Below, one piece after another: positions 35,286 through 41,978 of a DNA stretch of 42,884 nt. The notes beneath the pieces are model-generated. The model was not told the DNA's origin, ran no database searches, and saw nothing but the letters and a program-made list of their open reading frames with translations. The position numbers and the translations under genes were made by a program. How positions within the stretch are numbered: the first letter of the stretch is position 1; each line of letters starts with the position of its first letter. The DNA comes from an uncultured Pelagibacteraceae bacterium. GTDB taxonomy: Bacteria > Pseudomonadota > Alphaproteobacteria > Pelagibacterales > Pelagibacteraceae. The stretch spans positions 1 to 42,884 of the forward strand of contig CACGET010000001.1 of NCBI GenBank assembly GCA_902572155.1, written 5' to 3'.

Positions 35286-35927
35286 ATGAGCATTGATAAC
35301 ACAAAAGTTATAAACCTAAACATAAAAAAAGAAGATCGGATTTTAGATTTTAGCGATTTTCAAAAACAAAATATTCAATTTGATATTACAAGGCTACAAG
35401 AAGCATATAATCAAATTGTACAAACTAAAAAATTTGATGATGGAGGTGGTGTCACACATTTTGGGGCAATATCTTTAACTCAAATACCTGGCGACCCAGA
35501 TTCGATTAAAGGAAATAAAGCAAGAGGAGTTTATTGGACTAAGCCTGACAAATCAGGAAAAGAGGTTTCTAGAGATGTTCAGATTGATGAAAGTGCTTAT
35601 TCTGAATTTATTAAGGATTATGAAAATACATATTTTAAAGAGGTTTACGATGTTTTATCATCTAAATATAAATTAGGACGTGTAAGAATTTTGTTAAAAG
35701 AACCAAGGTCTACATTAAGTTGGCACAGAGATCCAGAACCTAGATTGCATATTCCTATAATTACTAATCCAGGTTCAATAATGGTCATAGATAACGTTGC
35801 TAAACATATGCCAGCCGATGGATCAGTTTGGATAACTAATAATACCAAATATCATAATGCTTTTAACGGTGGTGAGGAAAACAGAATTCATCTTGTTGCT
35901 TGTGTTTTAGATTATAAATTTAATTAA
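35286..35927 (+). CDS. Aspartyl/asparaginyl beta-hydroxylase-like Fe(II)/2-oxoglutarate oxygenase
   Basis: I read this 213-residue protein as a small cupin-fold Fe(II)/2-oxoglutarate oxygenase. The metal triad fits H147 and D149 in SWHRDPEP plus distal H190 in KYHNAFNGG, and R200 in EENRIHLV sits where 2-oxoglutarate is held. The HIPI segment just after the HxD is typical of the aspartyl/asparaginyl beta-hydroxylase group. There is no signal peptide, so it acts in the cytosol. The N-terminal 50 residues are not recognised. It starts the plus-strand run into rpiB and glyA, two bases apart from rpiB. Substrate unknown: protein side chain, small amino acid or metabolite are all possible. Confidence 0.75.
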   Translation: MSIDNTKVINLNIKKEDRILDFSDFQKQNIQFDITRLQEAYNQIVQTKKFDDGGGVTHFGAISLTQIPGDPDSIKGNKARGVYWTKPDKSGKEVSRDVQIDESAYSEFIKDYENTYFKEVYDVLSSKYKLGRVRILLKEPRSTLSWHRDPEPRLHIPIITNPGSIMVIDNVAKHMPADGSVWITNNTKYHNAFNGGEENRIHLVACVLDYKFN

Positions 35928-35929
35928 TT

Positions 35930-36355
35930 TTGAAAAAAATTTTTATTTCATCAGATCATGCAGGTTTTAAATTAAAAGAGGATATAAAGAGTTATTTATC
36001 AATGAGGAACTTGGAATTTAAAGATCTTGGACCAAGTAACCAAGATAAAGTTGATTACCCCGATTATGCTCATAAAGTCGCAAAAAAAGTAAAAACTAAC
36101 AAAAATAGTGTTGGTATTCTGGTATGTGGTTCAGGAACAGGTATGAATATTGTTGCAAATAAGCATAAAAATGTAAGGGCAGCCCAATGCTTTAATATAA
36201 AATCAACAAGATTATCTAGATTGCATAATGATGCAAATATCATTACATTGGGATCAAGATTATTAACTAAAAAAAACGCTTTAAATTGTGTCGGCGTTTT
36301 TTTAAAAACTAAATTTGAAGGTGGTAGGCACAAAAAAAGGGTTAAAAAAATCTAA
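35930..36355 (+). CDS. rpiB: Ribose-5-phosphate isomerase B, TTG start
   Basis: RpiB interconverts ribulose-5-phosphate and ribose-5-phosphate in the pentose phosphate pathway. It starts at a TTG (35930-35932), the only suitable start before the conserved KKIFISSDHAGFKLK. Length is 141. The catalytic cysteine is C66 in LVCGSGTGMNIVANK, followed by VRAAQC and NIITLGSRLLT. It is adjacent to glyA (next base), as in many alphaproteobacteria, where rpiB-glyA-nrdR-rib is a recurring order. Confidence 0.93.
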   Translation: MKKIFISSDHAGFKLKEDIKSYLSMRNLEFKDLGPSNQDKVDYPDYAHKVAKKVKTNKNSVGILVCGSGTGMNIVANKHKNVRAAQCFNIKSTRLSRLHNDANIITLGSRLLTKKNALNCVGVFLKTKFEGGRHKKRVKKI

Positions 36356-37666
36356 ATGTCTAGTGAAAATAATTATTTGAATGATCAATACAAAAGTTTC
36401 TTTGAAGATAGTTTGTTAAAAACTGATCCAGAATTACATAAAGCTATAAGCGATGAGTTAAGAAGACAACAACAACACATAGAATTAATTGCCTCTGAAA
36501 ATATAGTTTCTCAAGCAGTATTAGAAGCCCAAGGATCGGTGTTAACAAATAAATATGCCGAAGGTTATCCAGGAAAAAGATATTATAACGGGTGTGAACA
36601 TGTAGATGTTGCAGAAAATCTTGCTATTGAACGATTAAAAAAATTGTTTAATTGTAAATTTGCTAATGCTCAGCCTCACTCAGGTGCACAAGCTAATGGT
36701 GCAGTTTTTTTAGCCTTGCTTAACCCTGGTGATACTTTTCTTGGTATGAGTTTAAATTCAGGTGGTCATATAACGCATGGATTAAAAATTTCAATGTCAG
36801 GAAAATGGTTTAATGCAATTAGTTATGATGTTGATAAAGAATCTGAACTTATTGATTATGATAATGTTGAAAAATTAGCATTAGAGCATAAACCAAAACT
36901 TATTATTGCTGGTGGAAGTGCTTACTCAAGAGTAATAGATTTTAAAAGATTTAGAGAAATTGCTGATAAAGTAGGTGCATATCTTATGGTTGATATGGCT
37001 CACTTTTCAGGTTTGGTTGCAGGAAAAGGTTATCCAAATCCTTGTGATTATGCTCATGTTGTTACTTCAACAACCCATAAGGTTTTCAGAAGTGCTAGAG
37101 GTGGAATTATTTTAACAAATCATGAAGATCTTTCAAAAAAGTTTAACACTGCAGTTTTTCCAGGTTATCAAGGAGGACCATTAATGCATGTTATTGCTGC
37201 AAAGGCAGCTGGTTTTTTAGAAGCCTTACGGCCAGAGTTTAAAGATTATATACAAAATGTTTTAGCTAACGCAAAAATTTTATCAGAAACTTTAAAAAAT
37301 AATGGTTTTAAAATTTACTCAGGTGGTACCGATACACATTTGATGTTGGTAGATTTAAGACCTTATGACGTTAAAGGTAATGCTGCAGCAGAAAGTTTAT
37401 CAAGAGCTAATATAACTTGTAATAAAAATGGTATTCCTTTCGATACAGAAAAGCCTATGATTACATCAGGTATAAGATTAGGAACTCAAGCTGCTACAAC
37501 TAGAGGATTTGGGTTAAACGAATTCAAAACAGTAGGCGAATTAATAACAAAAACAATTAAAGGTTTATCAGAAAACCCTAATGACAATAGTAAAATTGAA
37601 GAAGAAGTAAGAAATGAAGTTATAAGTTTAACTTCATCATTTCCTATATATAAAAATCTTTCTTAA
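36356..37666 (+). CDS. glyA: Serine hydroxymethyltransferase
   Basis: GlyA interconverts serine and glycine using tetrahydrofolate and PLP. The 436-residue protein has the PLP lysine K242 in STTHKVFRSARGG; most relatives read TTTHKTLRGPRGG, so the loop is slightly altered. Other family segments are ELIASENIVS at 43-52, NKYAEGYPGKRYYNG at 65-79 and DMAHFSGLVAG at 213-223. With soxBDAG in this window producing glycine and methylene-tetrahydrofolate, GlyA can turn those products into serine. The stop overlaps the nrdR start by one base. Confidence 0.97.
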   Translation: MSSENNYLNDQYKSFFEDSLLKTDPELHKAISDELRRQQQHIELIASENIVSQAVLEAQGSVLTNKYAEGYPGKRYYNGCEHVDVAENLAIERLKKLFNCKFANAQPHSGAQANGAVFLALLNPGDTFLGMSLNSGGHITHGLKISMSGKWFNAISYDVDKESELIDYDNVEKLALEHKPKLIIAGGSAYSRVIDFKRFREIADKVGAYLMVDMAHFSGLVAGKGYPNPCDYAHVVTSTTHKVFRSARGGIILTNHEDLSKKFNTAVFPGYQGGPLMHVIAAKAAGFLEALRPEFKDYIQNVLANAKILSETLKNNGFKIYSGGTDTHLMLVDLRPYDVKGNAAAESLSRANITCNKNGIPFDTEKPMITSGIRLGTQAATTRGFGLNEFKTVGELITKTIKGLSENPNDNSKIEEEVRNEVISLTSSFPIYKNLS

Positions 37667-38124
37667 TGATTTGCCCCTGCGAAAAAAAAGGTGATACATC
37701 TGTTGTAGACTCACGTCCTACTGAAGATGGAACTGCTATAAGAAGAAGAAGACTTTGCGTATGTGGTGAAAGATTTACAACATTTGAGAGAATACAAATT
37801 AGAGAACTTATGGTCATCAAAAAAAACGGCAGGAAATCTGTCTTTGATAGAGATAAACTGTCAAAATCTGTTTATATAGCATTAAAAAAAAGACCGATAG
37901 ATACAGAGACTGCTGAAAAATTTATTAGTAAAATTACTAGAGCTTTAGAAGAACTTGGTCAAAATGAAATTTCTACAAATACAATTGGAACAATGTTAAT
38001 GGAAGGTCTGAAAGACCTAGATCCTGTTGCTTATGTGCGATTTGCGTCAGTGTATCGTAATTTTAGAGAAGAAAAAGATTTTGTACAATTCGTGGACAAA
38101 CTAGATGTCTACAAAAAAAGATAA
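37666..38124 (+). CDS. nrdR: Transcriptional repressor NrdR with altered zinc knuckles
   Basis: NrdR senses ATP/dATP and represses ribonucleotide reductase genes. The 152-residue protein has VVDSRPTEDGTAIRRRR at 13-29 and FTTFERIQIRELMVIKKNG leading into the ATP-cone domain (about 49-139). The zinc ribbon is unusual. The first knuckle reads CPC (C3, C5) and the second LCVCG (C31, C33), where relatives have CPxC and CxxC. All four cysteines are kept, but at CxC spacing, and the second site is one residue shorter than in E. coli. Zinc binding may still occur. It overlaps glyA by one base and ribD by 20. Confidence 0.93.
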   Translation: MICPCEKKGDTSVVDSRPTEDGTAIRRRRLCVCGERFTTFERIQIRELMVIKKNGRKSVFDRDKLSKSVYIALKKRPIDTETAEKFISKITRALEELGQNEISTNTIGTMLMEGLKDLDPVAYVRFASVYRNFREEKDFVQFVDKLDVYKKR

Positions 38125-39211
38125 GTTTTCAATTAAAGATAAAATCTATATGGAACTTGCTTTAGATCTAGCAAGAGCCAGAGAGGGACAAACAGGCACT
38201 AATCCATCTGTTGGATGTGTAATTGTAAAAAATGATGAAATTATTTCGATTGGTCAAACTTCATTTAGTGGAAGACCACATGCAGAAACAAATGCAATCC
38301 AAAGTACCACTGAAGATCTTAATGGATCAAAAATGTATGTTACTCTAGAACCTTGCTCTCATCAAGGAGTAACACCACCATGTACGAGTTCAATTATTAG
38401 ATCAAAAATTAGTGAAGTAATTTATTCAGTCATTGATGTGGATAAAAGAGTTAAGGGTAAAACATTTAATATATTAAAGTCAAAAAATATTAAAGTTAAA
38501 AAAGGATTATTAAAAGAAAAAGTAATAAATTTTTATGCTCCATATTTTTTCAATAGAAAAAAAAAGTTACCCTATGTTATTGGAAAAATTGCAATATCAA
38601 AAAATCATTTGATTTATAGTAAGTATCAAAAGAAAATTACAAGTTTAAAATCTGATAAATTTACTCATTTTTTAAGATATAAAAATGACTCAATATTGAT
38701 ATCATATAAAACACTAAATAAAGATAATCCAAAACTAAACTGTAGATTAAAAAATATGAAAAAATTTTCTCCAAAAAGAATTGTTTTAGATAACAAATTA
38801 CAAACTAATACTAATAGCTATATATTCAAAACTGCCAATAAAGATAATACAATAATATTTTATAATGAAGCTGAAAAAGCTAAAATTTTAGAGTTTAAGA
38901 AAAAAAAAATTGAAATTATTAAGTCTAAAATTAACAAAAAAAAAAGATTTGATATAAAAGATATTTTAAAAAGACTTTATAAACTTGGATGTAGGAATAT
39001 TTTAGTCGAAGGTGGCAATGAACTTACAAATAATTTTCTTAATAAAAAGTTTTTTAATTTATTTTATTTATTTATAAGTCCTAAAAAATTATCAAAATCA
39101 ATAGAATTCAAAGAATTTAATGGATTAAATATTTTGAAGTATAATTATAAAAATACGCTAAGAGTCAAATCAAATTTAGGAAAAGATAAAATAATATTAT
39201 ATAAAAAATAA
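38105..39211 (+). CDS. ribD: Riboflavin biosynthesis protein RibD (deaminase/reductase)
   Basis: RibD deaminates and then reduces the pyrimidine intermediate of riboflavin synthesis. The N-terminal deaminase domain (about 10-150) is well kept: NPSVGCVIV at 33-41, zinc residues H59 in RPHAE, C84 in LEPCSHQGVTPPC, and C93. The C-terminal reductase domain is divergent and lysine-rich. The usual SLDGRIA motif reads AISKNHLIY, so its aspartate-glycine is lost, but ITSLKSDKFTHFLRY and NILVEGGNEL still match. The start overlaps nrdR by 20 bases. It is followed after one base by ribE. Confidence 0.92.
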   Translation: MSTKKDKFSIKDKIYMELALDLARAREGQTGTNPSVGCVIVKNDEIISIGQTSFSGRPHAETNAIQSTTEDLNGSKMYVTLEPCSHQGVTPPCTSSIIRSKISEVIYSVIDVDKRVKGKTFNILKSKNIKVKKGLLKEKVINFYAPYFFNRKKKLPYVIGKIAISKNHLIYSKYQKKITSLKSDKFTHFLRYKNDSILISYKTLNKDNPKLNCRLKNMKKFSPKRIVLDNKLQTNTNSYIFKTANKDNTIIFYNEAEKAKILEFKKKKIEIIKSKINKKKRFDIKDILKRLYKLGCRNILVEGGNELTNNFLNKKFFNLFYLFISPKKLSKSIEFKEFNGLNILKYNYKNTLRVKSNLGKDKIILYKK

Positions 39212-39212
39212 C

Positions 39213-39806
39213 ATGTTTAATGGAATAATTTATAACCAAGGAATTGTCTCTAAAATTTTAAAAAGAACTAAGGGACTAAACATTTTTATTAAAAGTAACT
39301 TTAAGTTAAATAATAGAGATATTGGTCTTTCTATTGCTTGTGACGGTGTTTGTCTCACTTTAATTTCATATAAAACTAAAATAATGGAGTTTTATCTGTC
39401 TAAAGAAACCATTGTTAGATCAAAATTTAAATATTTAAAACTCAAGGATGTTATAAATTTAGAATTACCTTTAAAATATGGAACTAAAATTTCAGGACAT
39501 ATTTGTCAAGGTCATGTAGATACAGTTGGTAAAGTTTCTTATATTAAAAAGATAGATAAATCATATCTCTTTGATTTTGTAATACCTAAAAAAGAAAGAA
39601 AACATTTAATAGAAAAAGCTTCAATATGTGTAAATGGTATATCTCTTACAATATCAAAAGTTTCAAAAAAAGGTTTTCAAATTTGGGTAATCCCACACAC
39701 CTACAAACAAACAAATTTATCTAAACTTAAAAAAAAAAGTTTAGTAAATATAGAGATAGATATCTTATCTAAATACGTTAGAAATTATTTTAATGAAAAA
39801 AAATAA
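39213..39806 (+). CDS. ribE: Riboflavin synthase alpha chain
   Basis: This enzyme dismutates two lumazines into riboflavin. The 197-residue protein consists of two lumazine-binding repeats. Repeat one starts MFNGIIYNQGIVSKI and contains SIACDGVCLTLIS. Repeat two begins near ISGHICQGHVDTVGKV and contains VNGISLTISKV. Its last 14 bases overlap the start of the broken ribBA gene. It is the last step of the pathway and appears intact, although the gene that follows is not. Confidence 0.93.
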   Translation: MFNGIIYNQGIVSKILKRTKGLNIFIKSNFKLNNRDIGLSIACDGVCLTLISYKTKIMEFYLSKETIVRSKFKYLKLKDVINLELPLKYGTKISGHICQGHVDTVGKVSYIKKIDKSYLFDFVIPKKERKHLIEKASICVNGISLTISKVSKKGFQIWVIPHTYKQTNLSKLKKKSLVNIEIDILSKYVRNYFNEKK

Positions 39807-40163
39807 TTATACACCAATAGAAAATATCATAAATATTGCCAAAAATGGAGGTATGTTCATTTTAGTTGATGATGAAAAAAGAGAGAATGAAGGAGATCTA
39901 ATTATTTTAAGAAATTTAATAACTGTGTTTTAGTATTTATTAAAGATACAAATTTAAAATCAGTTACACAGACTCTCAAAGATTACAAGAATAAAGACTT
40001 TTATAAGAGAGGAAATGATAAACTAATTAGAAATTATGGTATTGGGGCACAAATAATTAAAGATTTGAAAATCAAAAATATGATATTAATTACAAAATCG
40101 CCAAAAAAAGTTATTGGTTTAGATGGATATGGTATAAAGATTACAAAACAAGAATTAATTTAA
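39793..40163 (+). pseudogene. ribBA: ribBA remnant: large internal deletion and frameshift
   Basis: RibBA normally combines DHBP synthase (RibB) and GTP cyclohydrolase II (RibA), the two entry enzymes of riboflavin synthesis, in about 360-400 residues. Here the ATG at 39793 starts a normal RibB N-terminus (GGMFILVDDEKRENEGDLII) but stops at 39931-39933 after 46 codons. From about 39903, one frame away, the bases read the end of a RibA domain (YFKKFNNCVLVFIKDT, later RNYGIGAQIIKDL and GLDGYGIKITKQELI) to a stop at 40161-40163. The join lies in the run ATTATTTTAAG (39901-39911). About 240 codons are missing and the frame is lost, so neither activity can be made from this copy. A real deletion or an assembly collapse are both possible. 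Confidence 0.9.
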
Positions 40164-40552
40164 TGAAGAAGAAATACTTAATTGTTATTGCAAATTATTA
40201 TAAAGATATTTCAAAAGGTCTTCTTGATAATGCGTTAAAATTATTAAAAAATTCTCATTCAATTAAAATTATTGAAGTGCCAGGTGTTTTTGAAATACCT
40301 GTCACTATTGCAAAAAATATAAAAAAATATGATGCTTTTTTAGCGCTTGGATGTGTTATTAAAGGAGAAACTCCTCATTTTGACTTCATATCTCAAGCTT
40401 CAACTAACGCAATTATGGATTTATCAATAAATTATAAAAAACCAGTTGGAAATGGAATCATTACTTGCCTCAATATGAGGCAAGCATTAGCTAGAAAAAA
40501 AAAAGGAGCTGAAGCTGCAAAAGCGGTAATTTCTGTCATATCTCAAAAATGA
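40163..40552 (+). CDS. ribH: 6,7-dimethyl-8-ribityllumazine synthase
   Basis: RibH condenses the RibB product (dihydroxybutanone phosphate) with the RibD product to make lumazine. At 129 residues it is shorter than the usual 140-160, mainly at the N-terminus. Key segments remain: VPGVFEIPVTIAK at 39-51, GETPHFDFIS at 68-77 with catalytic H72, and the phosphate-contact part KKKGAEAAKA near 112-121. Its ATG overlaps the ribBA remnant stop by one base. One of its substrates would normally come from the broken gene upstream. Confidence 0.93.
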   Translation: MKKKYLIVIANYYKDISKGLLDNALKLLKNSHSIKIIEVPGVFEIPVTIAKNIKKYDAFLALGCVIKGETPHFDFISQASTNAIMDLSINYKKPVGNGIITCLNMRQALARKKKGAEAAKAVISVISQK

Positions 40553-40959
40553 GAACTCATTTTAATCCAAAGAATAATCCTAGAGTAATTATTATTCAAA
40601 AGTTATATGGTAAATTTTATAATGAAGATAATGAATTAGAATTTCCCAAACATAGATTTAAAAAATTTATAAAAGATATAGTTATAGGAACAATTGAAAG
40701 AAATGAATTAATTATAACAGAATTACACACTAAATTAGGTAATGATTTTGTTTTTGACAATCTTGATAAAGTTTTTCAAATAATTCTCAAAGCTGCAACA
40801 TATGAATTTCTGTATAAACCAAATGTATCTCTTAATATAATTATTAAAGAATATCTAAATTCTTCAAACTTTTTTTTAGAAGATAGTCAAACTAAATATT
40901 TAAATGCTTTATTAGATAATGTTGGTAAAAAATTAAGATCTAACAATGCAAGAATTTGA
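40549..40959 (+). CDS. nusB: Transcription antitermination factor NusB
   Basis: NusB, with NusE (S10), binds boxA RNA and supports rRNA transcription antitermination. The 136-residue all-helical protein is divergent but keeps the family pattern: IIIQKLYGKFYN near 15-26, LDKVFQIILKAATYEFLY near 71-88, then PNVSLNIIIKEYLNSSNFF near 90-108, ending NALLDNVGKKLR. It overlaps ribH by four bases and thiL by 14. The ribH-nusB-thiL order is a common alphaproteobacterial arrangement and supports the name. Confidence 0.9.
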   Translation: MRTHFNPKNNPRVIIIQKLYGKFYNEDNELEFPKHRFKKFIKDIVIGTIERNELIITELHTKLGNDFVFDNLDKVFQIILKAATYEFLYKPNVSLNIIIKEYLNSSNFFLEDSQTKYLNALLDNVGKKLRSNNARI

Positions 40960-41899
40960 TCTAATAAAAAAATATTTTTCAAAAATATCTTACAAACATG
41001 CACTTAGCTTAAATGATGATGTTTTTTTTGATAAGAAGAAAGGTTTAGTAATTTCGATTGATACTTATAATCTTGGGTATCATTTTTTAAATTTTAAAAA
41101 ACCTGGGCTTGTGATAAAAAAGATTATTAGATCTTCTATCTCAGATTTAATATGTAAAGGTGTTGAACCAAAGTTTTATTTTATCTCTGGATCAGGTAAT
41201 AAAAATTCTTTTTCAAGTAAAAACTTATTTAAAATATCAGAATCTTTAAAACAAGAACAAAGAAAATATGGTATTTCATTATGTGGTGGTGATACTACAT
41301 TTTCAAATGCATTAAGTTTTTCAGTAACTTCTGTTGGTTATTCAAAGAAAATTATTTATAGAAATAATGTAAAGCCTAATGATAATATCTATGTGACTGG
41401 TAATTTGGGCGATAGCTTTATTGGACTTCAAATTTTAAAAAAAAAAATCACTTTTAATAAAAAGATTAATAATTATTTTATTAAAAAATATTATCAGCCT
41501 GATATTCAGATTTCTTTAACAAAAAAATTATTAAGTTTTGCTAATTCTTCAATTGATATATCGGATGGTCTTATTGCAGACCTAGATAAATTAATAAATA
41601 ATCAATGTTATTCATATCGAATTGATATTGAAAAAGTTCCAACATCAAATTATTTATCAACGATAATTCAAAATTATAAGTTAAAAAAATCTAAAATAAT
41701 TTCAAATGGAGATGATTATCAGATCTTATTTACAGCAAGTCCTAATAAATCAAGAATCATCGAGAAAACTTCTTCAATTTGTGGTGTAAAGATTACTAAA
41801 ATTGGTAAAATTATCTCAGGTAATAAAAAAGCCTCAGTAATTGATCAAAAAGGTAAGAAAATACTGTTTAAAAATAAAGGATATTTTCATCAATTTTAA
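40946..41899 (+). CDS. thiL: Thiamine-monophosphate kinase
   Basis: ThiL phosphorylates thiamine monophosphate to the active diphosphate cofactor. The 317-residue protein has the N-terminal opening EFDLIKKYF, then LNDDVFFD near 22-29 (family form GDDAA), GGDTTFSNALSFSVTSVG near 113-130, VTGNLGDS near 150-157, DISDGLIADL near 198-207 and GDDYQILF near 250-257. Length is typical. It overlaps nusB by 14 bases and is the last complete gene in this run. Some catalytic loops are less conserved than usual, but the aspartates are kept. Confidence 0.92.
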   Translation: MQEFDLIKKYFSKISYKHALSLNDDVFFDKKKGLVISIDTYNLGYHFLNFKKPGLVIKKIIRSSISDLICKGVEPKFYFISGSGNKNSFSSKNLFKISESLKQEQRKYGISLCGGDTTFSNALSFSVTSVGYSKKIIYRNNVKPNDNIYVTGNLGDSFIGLQILKKKITFNKKINNYFIKKYYQPDIQISLTKKLLSFANSSIDISDGLIADLDKLINNQCYSYRIDIEKVPTSNYLSTIIQNYKLKKSKIISNGDDYQILFTASPNKSRIIEKTSSICGVKITKIGKIISGNKKASVIDQKGKKILFKNKGYFHQF

Positions 41900-41909
41900 A
41901 AGTTAATTA

Positions 41910-41937
41910 TTGTCTTTTTTAGCTTTTTTTGTATTGT
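41910..41937 (+). promoter_or_regulatory. Possible hppA promoter
   Basis: TTGTCT (41910-41915) and TATTGT (41932-41937) match four of six consensus positions each with a 16-base spacer, placing initiation near 41944 and a leader of about 35 bases before the hppA start. The 79-base gap after thiL is the longest spacer in the window, which supports a separate promoter here, but the match itself is weak. Confidence 0.3.
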
Positions 41938-41963
41938 CCGGGCTTAAAAATTTAACAACCAAT

Positions 41964-41975
41964 AACCTTAAGGTT
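41964..41975. repeat. Perfect 12-base palindrome at the hppA ribosome-binding site
   Basis: AACCTTAAGGTT is its own reverse complement and contains the AAGG Shine-Dalgarno element, six bases from the hppA ATG at 41979. As RNA a loop-free palindrome cannot hairpin well; as DNA it could be a dimeric protein site. Palindromes of this length are expected several times by chance in 43 kb. Confidence 0.4.
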
Positions 41976-41978
41976 TAT

